Below, one piece after another: positions 8,713-16,493 of a stretch of 64,000 nucleotides of DNA (the stretch's first letter is position 1; each line of letters opens with the position of its first letter). The stretch covers positions 124,001-188,000 of the forward strand of contig NZ_KB904702.1 in the NCBI RefSeq assembly GCF_000380165.1, in the 5' to 3' direction. The notes under the pieces are model-generated. The model saw nothing but the letters and a program-made list of their open reading frames with translations, searched no databases and was not told where the DNA came from. This stretch comes from Wenjunlia vitaminophila DSM 41686. GTDB lineage: Bacteria > Actinomycetota > Actinomycetes > Streptomycetales > Streptomycetaceae. The position numbers were made by a program, and so were the translations under genes.

Positions 8713-8912
8713 GGCTTCTTCCACCTCCAGGCACCCGCAGACACCCCCGATGAGTGGGAGCACCACGTCCACGGCGACGGAGACGACGCCGGCCTCACCT
8801 TCGCCTGCCGGTTCCCCTCACTTCCCTGAAGCAACCATTGGCCGACGGTCAAGACGCGTGGCTGGGCCGCATCGACCCGCGCTGGACCACCGTCACCGGC
8901 AACAGTCAGTAA
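8713..8912 (+). pseudogene. Decayed coding fragment, unidentified
   Basis: The stretch after the hydrolase (8504-9114) holds no intact gene. Within it, one frame reads GFFHLQAPADTPDEWEHH and continues through an acidic segment, ending in RFPSLP-stop near 8829. A second frame from about 8826 reads QPLADGQDAWLGRIDPRW and stops at 8910-8912. Together they look like the C-terminus of one protein broken by a frameshift near 8825. There is no recognisable family, and composition bias could also produce this. Confidence 0.3.
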
Positions 8913-9114
8913 TCAAGCCGCCAACCGCGCGCCGAATACGCGGCACTCAACATGCGAGCCCACCAGTCCAGAGGCCGGTGAGGTGCCCCCGCGGCGAGCG
9001 CGTTCGCGGGGCGGCCCGCGCCGGAGCTGCCACCGCAGCTCGCGAAGGGCAGGGCCGCCCCGTCCGCCCGCCGGGGTCCCCCGGGCCGGACCTCAGTCAG
9101 ACCTCAGCCAGACC

Positions 9115-9807
9115 TCAGGTCGGACCGGCACCCAGTTGCCTCAGCATCCCGAGGTCGTCGAGGTTCCACCAGCTCTCCGCGATCCGGCCGCCCTGACAGC
9201 GGAAGATGGCCTGCCCGGTTCCCGAGAACTCGCGGCCCGTGGGCTCGTGGCCCCAGAACGTGCCCACATGACGGCCCTTGAAGGAGAACCGCGCGCTCAC
9301 CAGGTCCCCCTCCTCCATCAGGCTCTCGATGGTCACCACCGGTTCGAGCGCCGTGTGGAGCTCCCGGTTCGCCGCCATGGACTCCTCCAGGCCCATGTCG
9401 TCCGGCATGGAGGAGCTGTGCTCCCGGTAGTCGGCGGTGCACAGCGCGCTCTGGGCGTCGAAGTTCCTCTTGTTGGCCACCTCCTCGAAGAAGGCGCGGA
9501 CCACGATCTTGTTGAGCTGCTCGTCCCGGAGGACCTCGAGGTCCGTGAACGTGGGCGCCTGGTCACAGACCGCCACCATCTCCTGGAAGATCCGATCCGT
9601 CTCGGGCAGCTTCGAGTTCTTCACCGCCTCCTCGTAGGAGGGGAACTCCACGATCTCCACCACGTGGGTGGAGTCGGCGCGGTCCCGACCCACGATGGAG
9701 TGGGTTGCCGTCCGCTTGCCTTCGGTCGCTCGGACCCAGTCGTCCATCAGCCTGTTCAACTCATCGACCTTGCTGGTCTTACAGTCGATGACCTGGACGA
9801 ATGTCAT
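9115..9807 (-). CDS. Two-domain protein: dimeric alpha/beta-barrel (ABM-like) plus SnoaL-type ester cyclase
   Basis: 230 residues. Residues 1-95 (MTFVQVIDCKTSKVDELN ... STHVVEIVEFPSYEEA) match the dimeric alpha/beta-barrel pattern of antibiotic-biosynthesis monooxygenase-like proteins. Residues about 98-230 (FFEEVANKRNFDAQSALCTADYREHS, then FRCQGGRIAESWWNLDDLGMLRQLG) match the polyketide-cyclase/ester-cyclase branch of the SnoaL family. The ATG at 9807 has AGGAGGCG just upstream. It stands alone between two minus-strand genes, and the upstream PhoX gene has its own terminator. A role in polyketide or aromatic metabolism, or detoxification, is likely but unproven. Confidence 0.75.
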   Translation of the reverse strand: MTFVQVIDCKTSKVDELNRLMDDWVRATEGKRTATHSIVGRDRADSTHVVEIVEFPSYEEAVKNSKLPETDRIFQEMVAVCDQAPTFTDLEVLRDEQLNKIVVRAFFEEVANKRNFDAQSALCTADYREHSSSMPDDMGLEESMAANRELHTALEPVVTIESLMEEGDLVSARFSFKGRHVGTFWGHEPTGREFSGTGQAIFRCQGGRIAESWWNLDDLGMLRQLGAGPT

Positions 9808-9921
9808 GTCGCCTCCTGTGGAGTCGGAAGACCGTGGGATACCTCCAGGGTATGGAAATTTGTCCGATTTGTCCTGGCGGGGTGGTGGCACCCACCAGGC
9901 ACGGGCCCACCAGGCACGGCA

Positions 9922-9947
9922 CGGGCCCCGCCGGTCGGCGGGGCCCG
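9922..9947 (-). terminator. Hairpin terminator after the PhoX-like gene
   Basis: CGGGCCCCGCC at 9922-9932 pairs perfectly with GGCGGGGCCCG at 9937-9947 around a GGTC loop. It lies 15 bases past the stop of the PhoX-like gene and upstream of the ester-cyclase start, separating the two units. Confidence 0.75.
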
Positions 9948-9962
9948 GTGAGCCGGCCCGGT

Positions 9963-11210
9963 TCAGCGACGCGTGATCTTCCAGGTGCCGTCCGCGTTCG
10001 GCTTGGCGGGGTGCTGGACGTTGAAGAACAGCGCCTTCGGGTCCTTGCCGAAGTAGATGCCGCTGATCTCCGCGCCCGTGTCCTTGAGCGAGGCGAACAA
10101 CTCCACCTTGTCCGCGCTCCCGTCCTGGTCGGCGTCCGCCGAGGGAGCCCAGATGTCGCTGGCGTAGTTGTCCTCGACGATCCACAGGCGGCCGTCGGGG
10201 CCCTGAGCGAGGTTGTCCGGGCTGCTGAAGCCGGTGACACCGGCCCTCCGGTCCTCGACCGGCGCGTTCACGCCGGCCTGGACGAAGCTCGTGAGCGCGT
10301 TCTTGCCCAGGTCGATCGCGACGACGCGGTTCTCGCTGGTGTTGGCCACGTAGAGCGTGTTGCCGATGACCTCGACGTCCTCCGGACGACCGAACTCGGT
10401 GGCGTGCACCGCGTCGGCGGCGGCATTGGCGTCAACGACGACCTTGCCCATGTCGAGCGCCACCCACTCGAAGGAACCGACCTTGCTCCGGAACGTCCCC
10501 GCGTTCCACTTCTGCTCCGCGTCGGACAGACCCGTGAGCTTCAGGGCGTAGAGCTGGCCGTCGGAGAGGTCCCCGCGCCTGGTGGGCACGAACTTGAAGA
10601 TCGAGCCGCCGTTCAGCTCGTCGATGACGAAGACGGAGCCGTCAGCGCGCGCCTCGATGCCCTCGTGCCGCAGGACACCGACCTCACGGCGCTCCTCGAC
10701 ACGCGTGGCCTTCGAGGGGTCCGCCGGGTCGAGGAACACCTCGAAGAGTCGGCCGCCGTCGGTCTCCTCACCGAAGAGCAGGGTGCCCCAGGGGGTCCAC
10801 CGCAGACCATCGAGGTGGCGCCAGTCCGCGCGCTGGGCGAGGACCTTCGCCTCGCCGGTCTTGAGGTCAACCACGGACAGGGCACCGTTGGAGCCCACCT
10901 CGTGGGTGCGGTAGAGGTACCGGCCGGCCTGCTGACCGGTCTCGTTGACCGTGTTCATGTCGGTGAGGTCGTCGGCGGTGCCGCCGTAGATGTCCAGGAC
11001 GGTCTCGTCGGCGACGAGTTCCTGGGTGAAGCCCTCGGGGGCGACCAGCGGCACGGTCCAGGTGTCCGACATCTGCTGGTAGGCCGAGCTCTTGATCGGT
11101 TCGAACGCCATCGGGCCGGAGGCAGCGGAGGCCGGAACAGCGGCAGCCACACCGAGGGGCAGGCCCACGCTCAGCGTGAGCGCGGCGGCGGCGAGACGGA
11201 AGCGGTGCAT
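9963..11210 (-). CDS. Secreted PhoX-like phosphatase / DUF839 beta-propeller protein
   Basis: 415 residues with a Sec signal peptide (MHRFRLAAAALTLSVG ... PASAASG, cleavage near residue 30). The mature part shows propeller-type repeats common to PhoX/DUF839 proteins: ETGQQAGRYLYRTHEVGSNG, DWRHLDGLRWTPWGTLLFGEE, VIDELNGGSIFKFVP, RPEDVEVIGNTLYVANT and SSPDNLAQGPDGRLWIVEDN. PhoX enzymes are calcium/iron alkaline phosphatases; the acidic and asparagine-rich loops fit metal binding. Whether this copy is catalytic cannot be judged by eye. It is probably monocistronic, with a hairpin after the stop. Confidence 0.8.
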   Translation of the reverse strand: MHRFRLAAAALTLSVGLPLGVAAAVPASAASGPMAFEPIKSSAYQQMSDTWTVPLVAPEGFTQELVADETVLDIYGGTADDLTDMNTVNETGQQAGRYLYRTHEVGSNGALSVVDLKTGEAKVLAQRADWRHLDGLRWTPWGTLLFGEETDGGRLFEVFLDPADPSKATRVEERREVGVLRHEGIEARADGSVFVIDELNGGSIFKFVPTRRGDLSDGQLYALKLTGLSDAEQKWNAGTFRSKVGSFEWVALDMGKVVVDANAAADAVHATEFGRPEDVEVIGNTLYVANTSENRVVAIDLGKNALTSFVQAGVNAPVEDRRAGVTGFSSPDNLAQGPDGRLWIVEDNYASDIWAPSADADQDGSADKVELFASLKDTGAEISGIYFGKDPKALFFNVQHPAKPNADGTWKITRR

Positions 11211-11460
11211 GGGTGCGTCCTTCTGTGGGGCATCCGGGAGGTTCCGGATGGTGCGCCCCGGACGCTACGAGCGCTTCGTGAACACTTGGCCCCACTCCGG
11301 TGACCCGTCGGCGGGTCGGCCGGTGAACATCCGCCGTTCGGGGCGGGCGGCCGGGGAGGTCCCCCACGCCCGCCCCGCAGGGCTCTGCGCACGCGTTCAC
11401 ACTGGTGCCGGTGCAGGAGTTCGGGGGCACGCCGGGGGAACGCTCGCTCTGCGGGGAACG

Positions 11461-11672
11461 GGGGGCATCCCCGCGTGCGCGGGGAGCAGCCGATCATTCC
11501 AGCGCCCGGTTCCGCCTCGGTGGGACCATCCCCGCGTGCGCGGGGAGCAGGGCTACAGGAGTCGGTGTATGTGAACAATCAAGGGACCATCCCCGCGTGC
11601 GCGGGGAGCAGGGTGGCGTCGGGTCACGTGGGCCGTCCGCCTGGGGACCATCCCCGCGTGCGCGGGGAGCAG
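11461..11672 (-). CRISPR. CRISPR array, type I-E-like, 4 repeats / 3 spacers
   Basis: 29-base repeats lie at 11461-11489, 11522-11550, 11583-11611 and 11644-11672, separated by three 32-base spacers (11490-11521, 11551-11582, 11612-11643). The core is ATCCCCGCGTGCGCGGGGAG, with a 7-base dyad (CCCCGCG/CGCGGGG). Repeats 2-4 are identical; the first differs at its 4th and 5th bases, so it is probably the leader-distal end. The reverse strand reads CTGCTCCCCGCGCACGCGGG, the usual actinobacterial I-E form, so the leader should lie to the right (11673-11767). No cas genes are in the window. Confidence 0.93.
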
Positions 11673-11767
11673 GCTCGCTGACCTGCTGCTTCACTCAAGC
11701 GTGCAGCACCGCGAGCACAGTTTCTCGGAACCGACCATACACGCCCAGCGTGCCGGCGGGGCCGGCG

Positions 11768-12793
11768 TCAGTCGGTGGTGGCGGGGTGCCGGGCGTCCTC
11801 CCGCAGTGCGCTGTGGCCGGTGCGCCACGCCGTCAGCAGGTGGTCACCGAGCCGGTCCTCCAGCATGGCGGTGGCCGCGACACCGAAGGTGACGTCGGGG
11901 GCGAGTGCTGGTTCGTCCGCGAGCAGGCCGCCCACCACGTCGTGGCGGACCACCTGTTCGTGGACGGCGTCCGCCACCACGTGCTCGGTGTAGAAGTGTT
12001 CGGCGGCCGGGCCGGCTCCGGTGCGTCTCATGGCCGCGGCGAGGCGGCGGGAGGCGGGCGACGAGGTGACCTCGAGGAAGGCGAAGTGCCCGACCAGGGC
12101 ACCGCGCAGCGCCCGGCGCAGCCCGAGGAGCGACATCAGGTTGACCGGGGCGAGTGCCGGTGCCGGCGCGGCGTCCAGGTAGCGCCCGTAGGTGGGGTCA
12201 AGGCCGAGGTCCGCCATCAGCAGGGCGAAGAGCCTCGCGTGGATGCCGTCGGCGTGCCCCGCGCCGAACTCGTCGTAGGCGATCGCCACCATGGCGGCCT
12301 TGGCCCGGCCGTTCAGTCGGGGGATCACCCAGGCGTGTGGGTCGGCCTCCTTCAGGTGGTACAGCGAGCGGAGGGCGGCGTATTCGCGCACGTGGGTGAG
12401 GGTGCCCTGGTGCATCAGGTAGTGGCTGGGGCTTCCTGGGCCGGGTTCTGACGGCTCCACAAGCAGCGCGTCGAACGCCTCGGTGACGTCCCGGGCCGGT
12501 GTGACGTCCCGGCGCAGTGCTTCCAGGAAGTGGTCCTCGAGTGCAGCGCGCAGGCGCAGGAGTTCGTGGTCCCACTCGCGGTCGTCGGGGGTCTCGGCGA
12601 AGCCCCGGTAGTGGGGCTCGTACAGGGTGTAGAGGGCGAGCTGGAGGTCCTCGCCGTAGGGGTCGGCGTGGTGGATCGCCGACGGTGGGGGCGCCACGGC
12701 GGGACCGCGCAGCACGTCGACCGCGGCTACCGACAGGGGGCCGCGCGGGTCGGGCAGGGCGGGGGCGGTCGCGCCGGGCGGGGCGAGGGTCAT
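11768..12793 (-). CDS. Iron-containing redox enzyme (heme-oxygenase-like diiron fold)
   Basis: 341 residues, largely helical. It matches the iron-containing redox enzyme family (Haem_oxygenas_2; heme-oxygenase-like diiron oxidases). Candidate ligands sit in helices as expected: EDHFLEALRRDV, HYLMHQGTLTHVREYA, AIAYDEFGAGHADGIHARLF, EHFYTEHVVADAVHEQVV and FGVAATAMLEDRLGDHLL. The ATG at 12793 overlaps the stop of the CDGSH gene (12790-12793). Family members do N-oxygenation, fatty-acid decarboxylation or C-C cleavage; the actual reaction here is unknown. The CDGSH protein just upstream could be its electron donor (inference). Confidence 0.8.
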   Translation of the reverse strand: MTLAPPGATAPALPDPRGPLSVAAVDVLRGPAVAPPPSAIHHADPYGEDLQLALYTLYEPHYRGFAETPDDREWDHELLRLRAALEDHFLEALRRDVTPARDVTEAFDALLVEPSEPGPGSPSHYLMHQGTLTHVREYAALRSLYHLKEADPHAWVIPRLNGRAKAAMVAIAYDEFGAGHADGIHARLFALLMADLGLDPTYGRYLDAAPAPALAPVNLMSLLGLRRALRGALVGHFAFLEVTSSPASRRLAAAMRRTGAGPAAEHFYTEHVVADAVHEQVVRHDVVGGLLADEPALAPDVTFGVAATAMLEDRLGDHLLTAWRTGHSALREDARHPATTD

Positions 12794-13266
12794 CGGGTGT
12801 GCTCCTGTGAGGGGTGGAGTTCTCGGGGAGCGTGACAGTGGCGGTGGTTCCCCGGGGTGTCGGGCTCTGGGGTGTCGGGCTCTGGGGTGTCCCGGGCGCT
12901 CCGGGGCTCCCGCGGGCTGCCTCCGGGGGTGCCGGGGCGGTGGCGACGGTGGCTGGTGTCGCACCAGGGGTAGGCGCCGCTGCGCCGGCAGGTGCACAGG
13001 GCGACGACGAAACGGTGGGAGACCGCCGTGGTCCCGTCGGGGAGGACGACCTCCACCGGGCCCTCGACCAGGGTGGGGCCGCCGCGGGACAGGGTGATCC
13101 GCCGGGGGCGCGGCGGTGGCCCCGGGACGGGCTGGGGTCCGGCGACGGGCTGGGGGGCGGCGACGGGCTGGGGGGCGGCGACGGGCTGGGGGGCGGCGAC
13201 GGGCTGGGGGGCGGCGACGGGCTGGGGGGCGGTTCCGGGGGTGGGGCGGTCAGCGGCGTTCGGCAC
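12790..13266 (-). CDS. CDGSH iron-sulfur domain protein with a proline-rich N-terminal repeat
   Basis: 158 residues. Residues about 85-110 hold the CDGSH-type [2Fe-2S] site: C-T-C-x2-S-x3-P-W-C-D-T-S-H, where the usual DGSH is DTSH. The N-terminus is low complexity, with five APQPVA-type hexapeptides encoded by an 18-base tandem repeat. The C-terminus is charged with a repeated TPEPD. The start is GTG 13266, overlapping the methyltransferase by 17 bases; its stop overlaps the start of the iron redox enzyme. Tight coupling suggests it delivers electrons or iron-sulfur clusters to that enzyme. Confidence 0.82.
   Translation of the reverse strand: MPNAADRPTPGTAPQPVAAPQPVAAPQPVAAPQPVAAPQPVAGPQPVPGPPPRPRRITLSRGGPTLVEGPVEVVLPDGTTAVSHRFVVALCTCRRSGAYPWCDTSHRRHRPGTPGGSPREPRSARDTPEPDTPEPDTPGNHRHCHAPRELHPSQEHTR
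13140..13233. repeat. 18-base tandem repeat inside the CDGSH gene
   Basis: Five consecutive copies of GGCGACGGGCTGGGGGGC with an 18-base period, plus a diverged copy on the left. They encode the PQPVAA repeat at the N-terminus of the CDGSH protein. A repeat like this is expected to vary in copy number between strains. Confidence 0.85.
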
Positions 13267-13987
13267 GGATCACCACCAGTTCCTCGCGGTCCTCGTCCGG
13301 CGCCAGCAGGCCGCGCGTGCGCAGCCAGTCGAGCCGTGACCGCAGCACCGGGCCGAACGGTATCCGGCGCCGCTCGGTGACCTGGGCGTGCAGGCCGGCT
13401 CCGGCCAGCCGTTCCAGGGTGAGGCGTGGGCCGCTGAGCGCCGAGTGGACCAGGAGCAGCACGCCTCCCGGGCGCAGCACGGCGGGCGCCGCGGCGCAGA
13501 TGCGGTCCAGGACCGCCCGTCCGTCCCGTCCGGCGTCCCAGGCCCTGGCCGGGCCCCGCCCGTCCCGGAGTGCGGGCACGTACGGGGGGTTGCTCACCAC
13601 CAGGTCGAAGGTGCGGCCGTGCAGCACGGTGTCGAGGTCGCCGTGGAGCACGGTGATCCGTTGCCGGGCGAGCCAGGTGTTCACGCGGGCGGTCAGCACG
13701 GCCCGCCAGGCGATGTCCACGGCGGTGACCCTGGCACCCGCGCGGGCGGCGCAGAGCGCCAGGGCGCCGCTGCCGGTGCCGATGTCGAGGACGTCCGACG
13801 GGGGGCCGTTCCCCGTGCCCGCCTCCTTGAGCAGGGCGCTGGCCAGCAGGCGGGTGTCGTGCTGGGGGGTGTAGACGCCGGGGAGGGTGAGGATGCGGTC
13901 GCGGTCCCGCGCGGGCTGCCGGCCCCGGGGGCGGCGGGGGGCGGCACCGGGTGTCCGGAGCGGGTGGGTCTCGGCTCGGAACGTCAT
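13250..13987 (-). CDS. HemK2/MTQ2-type class I methyltransferase
   Basis: 245 residues. SAM motif I reads VLDIGTGSGALAL. The NPPY motif (LVVSNPPYVPAL) marks N-methyltransferases of the HemK/PrmC group that act on glutamine or adenine nitrogens. It lacks the long N-terminal PrmC domain, so it is closer to the short HemK2-like branch. The ATG at 13987 has GGAGG about 9 bases upstream. It is first in a three-gene overlapping unit with the CDGSH and diiron-type proteins. Confidence 0.8.
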   Translation of the reverse strand: MTFRAETHPLRTPGAAPRRPRGRQPARDRDRILTLPGVYTPQHDTRLLASALLKEAGTGNGPPSDVLDIGTGSGALALCAARAGARVTAVDIAWRAVLTARVNTWLARQRITVLHGDLDTVLHGRTFDLVVSNPPYVPALRDGRGPARAWDAGRDGRAVLDRICAAAPAVLRPGGVLLLVHSALSGPRLTLERLAGAGLHAQVTERRRIPFGPVLRSRLDWLRTRGLLAPDEDREELVVIRAERR

Positions 13988-14291
13988 GGGAACGGCCTCC
14001 ATCCCCGCCTGGGCGTGTCCGCGCCCGGGCGAACGCGGTCGGCTTCCCTCCACGATCCGACGTGGCGGCCGGACGCACCACTCGAACGCTCCGGGCGCCC
14101 GGCGCCGTCCGGGGCTCTCCGCCGGCGGGCCGGTGTTCCGGGCCGGGTGGGGCCGAACGGGGCATCTCCGTGACGTGGGGAGCGACCCGGGTTATACATC
14201 CCGATGCCACGATCATCACATTCTGTGACCATTGGTCGCTCTGTGGTGATGCGGTGGATTCCCTGGTCACCACGCTCAGAGGACACCACAT

Positions 14292-15284
14292 ATGGAAGCC
14301 ACACTGCGACGCGCCAGCGTGACCGCCGGCGCCGGACTGGGGCTCTGCCTGGGGCTGCTGCCCCTCGGGCTCGCCCACGCCCAGCCCACCGTCCCCGTCC
14401 CCTGCAACGACATCCCGGCTCTGCGGGCCGCGATCACCAACGCCAACACCAGCGGCGACCCGGTGGAGCTGACGCCGGGTTGCACCTACAGCCTCGTCGA
14501 CGCCGACAACCCCGACGACGGCCTCCCGGAGATCACGGGGAACGTGCGGATCTCGGGTTTCGGCTCCACCATCGAACGCGCCGCCACCGCCACCGTCGAC
14601 TTCCGCATCCTCCACGTCAAGGAGGGCGGTCGGCTGACCCTCAACACCCTCACCGTCACCGGGGGCCAGGTGGGTGGCTCCAACTCCGGCGGCGGCATCT
14701 ACAACGAGGGTGGCAACACCGCCCTGATCGCCAGCAAGGTCACGAACAGCAAGGCCGGTGCGGGCGGCGGCATCTTCAGCAAGGGCACCCTCTCCCTGGA
14801 CCAGTCCGAGGTCAGGGGCAACGAGTCCACTCACGGGGGCGGCGGCGTCGTCAACGTGAACAACATGGTCATGCGGGGCGGGGGCCTCTTCGACAACACC
14901 GCGGGGCTGGCGGGCGGCGGCCTGCTCGACGGAGGGATCGCCAGCGTCTCCGGCGCCCAGATCACGGGGAACAAGGCCGACCTCGGCGCCGGGGCGGCCA
15001 CCGCCCGCCTGATCGGCGGCCCGTCCAACGGCATCCTCCGGATCAGCGGCACCACGGTGAGCGGCAACACCGCGGAGTTCCGCGGCGGCGGCGTCCTCAC
15101 CGGCGCCTGGCCGGCGACGCTGGCCAACAGCCGGGTGGAGAACAACGCCGTCACCGACCCGGGTGGCTCCGGCGGTGGGATCTTCGAGGGCATCGGGCAG
15201 GTGTCGCTCTTCGCGACCACCGTCACGGGCAACACCCCGGACAACTGCGCTCCGCCCGGGGCGGTCTCCGGCTGCCCGGTCTGA
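14292..15284 (+). CDS. Secreted right-handed beta-helix protein
   Basis: 330 residues with a Sec signal (RRASVTAGAGLGLCLGLLPLGLAHAQ). The mature protein begins CNDIPALRAAITNANTSG and carries repeated G-x-x-x-N-G/T-A turns (SGGGIYNEGG, GAGGGIFSKG, HGGGGVVNVNN, RGGGVLTGAW), the signature of parallel beta-helix (POMP-like) surface proteins. Two cysteines near the ends may form disulfides. No catalytic residues can be assigned. It stands alone, ending at a strong terminator. Confidence 0.8.
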   Translation: MEATLRRASVTAGAGLGLCLGLLPLGLAHAQPTVPVPCNDIPALRAAITNANTSGDPVELTPGCTYSLVDADNPDDGLPEITGNVRISGFGSTIERAATATVDFRILHVKEGGRLTLNTLTVTGGQVGGSNSGGGIYNEGGNTALIASKVTNSKAGAGGGIFSKGTLSLDQSEVRGNESTHGGGGVVNVNNMVMRGGGLFDNTAGLAGGGLLDGGIASVSGAQITGNKADLGAGAATARLIGGPSNGILRISGTTVSGNTAEFRGGGVLTGAWPATLANSRVENNAVTDPGGSGGGIFEGIGQVSLFATTVTGNTPDNCAPPGAVSGCPV

Positions 15285-15346
15285 GCCGGTCGGCCAGCGG
15301 GCGTCCCGGAAGCCCCCGGTCGTCCGGACCCCGCGGGGAACGCCGC

Positions 15347-15382
15347 GGAGCCCCGGTCCGACGTCGGTCGGACCGGGGCTCC
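15347..15382. terminator. Perfect 16-base-pair hairpin terminator
   Basis: GGAGCCCCGGTCCGAC (15347-15362) pairs with its exact complement at 15367-15382 around a GTCG loop. It lies between the convergent ends of the beta-helix gene (+) and the TauD-like gene (-), so it probably terminates both, including the long operon from 28785. Confidence 0.85.
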
Positions 15383-15474
15383 GGCGTTCTACGGGCGTGG
15401 ACGGCGGGGTCCGCGGCACGGACCGCGGGAGGCGGCCGGGGCCTCCCGCGACGGCCCGTGTGCGGTCCTGGTCC

Positions 15475-16437
15475 CTACCAGGCCCGCATCGGCTCCCCCG
15501 CGACGGACTCCGAGACGACCCCGTTCGGCCCCTTGGCCGGCTCGCCCAGGATGGTGACGCGGTGCATGACGCGGTCCGTGTCGAGGTGGCCGACGTCGGT
15601 GGGGGCGAAGTGGCAGGTGGTCCGGTTGTCCCAGAAGGCGATGCTGCCCGGCTCCCAGCGGAAGCGGACGGTGAACTCGGCGCTGGTCAGGTGCTGGAAG
15701 AGCATCTCGAGGAGGTGGCTGCTCTCCAGCTCGGTGAAGCCGGTGACCCTGGTCGTCGAGCCGGGGCTGACGAACAGGGCCTTCTCACCGGTTTCGGGGT
15801 GGACGCGGACCACGGGGTGGACGGCGACCTGCGGCTCCTCACAGTAGATCTTCAGGATCTGACGGTCGCGCTCGTCGGAGTGGCGCAGGTGGACGGCGTT
15901 GAAGAAGGCGTGTTCCGCGGTGAGCTGGTCGAGGAGGTCGCGCAACGGGGCGGACAGCGCCTCGTAGGCGGCGACCGTGTTGGTCCACTGGGTGTCCCCG
16001 CCGAAGGGCGGGGTCTTCTCGGCGCGGAGGATGGACAGGTCCGGCGGGTTGACGAACATGGACAGGTCGCTGTGCCAGCCGGCGAGGGGCGAGACCCACT
16101 TGCGGCGGTAGTGCTCCTCGAAGTTGGCGCCGTAGCGCTCGGTGTCGGCCTTCGCGTCCACCGTGAGGATCTCGGGGTGGCCCTCGGGGTGGACGCCGTG
16201 CTTCGCCCCGGAACGCCGGGTGAGGGCGCCGAAGCGGCGGCCGAAGGCTGTGTGCTGGGCGTGGTCGATGTGCTGGCCGCGGAAGAAGACCACCCGGTGG
16301 GTGAGGACGGCCTGGCGGATCTCGGCCACGGTGGCGTCGTCGAGTTCCTCGCGCAGGTCGACGCCGGAGATCTCGGCTCCGATGTGGCCGGCCACCCGCT
16401 GGACGGTGATTCGGGTGGGTTGCATGGTCTGGGCCAC
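15475..16437 (-). CDS. TauD/TfdA-type 2-oxoglutarate/Fe(II) dioxygenase
   Basis: 320 residues. The facial triad is visible as H122-x-D124 (WHSDLSM) and distal H276 (CHFAPTD), with 2OG-binding arginines in DRVMHRVT (R289/R293). The N-terminus (ITVQRVAGHIGAEISGVDL) and VLTHRVVFFRGQ match TauD-family enzymes closely. The start is GTG 16437, 6 bases after AAAGGAA; the internal ATG at 16425 has no ribosome site. It is the last gene of the minus-strand operon that begins at 28785. It probably hydroxylates or desaturates an amino-acid-like intermediate. Confidence 0.88.
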   Translation of the reverse strand: MAQTMQPTRITVQRVAGHIGAEISGVDLREELDDATVAEIRQAVLTHRVVFFRGQHIDHAQHTAFGRRFGALTRRSGAKHGVHPEGHPEILTVDAKADTERYGANFEEHYRRKWVSPLAGWHSDLSMFVNPPDLSILRAEKTPPFGGDTQWTNTVAAYEALSAPLRDLLDQLTAEHAFFNAVHLRHSDERDRQILKIYCEEPQVAVHPVVRVHPETGEKALFVSPGSTTRVTGFTELESSHLLEMLFQHLTSAEFTVRFRWEPGSIAFWDNRTTCHFAPTDVGHLDTDRVMHRVTILGEPAKGPNGVVSESVAGEPMRAW

Positions 16438-16493
16438 GGTGTTTCCTTTCGAGAGTGGTTCGAGGGTGGTGCGATCCCCGCCCGCCCCGGGGA

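Noticed and set aside
14243..14273. Inverted repeat GTGGTGA/TCACCAC upstream of the beta-helix gene as an operator
   Set aside because: The 7-base arms are 17 bases apart with no linked regulator gene, so chance is likely in GC-rich DNA.
12198..15419. A minus-strand frame of over 1000 codons spanning several genes
   Set aside because: It is Pro/Arg-rich low complexity and runs across three well-supported genes on one strand and the beta-helix gene on the other.
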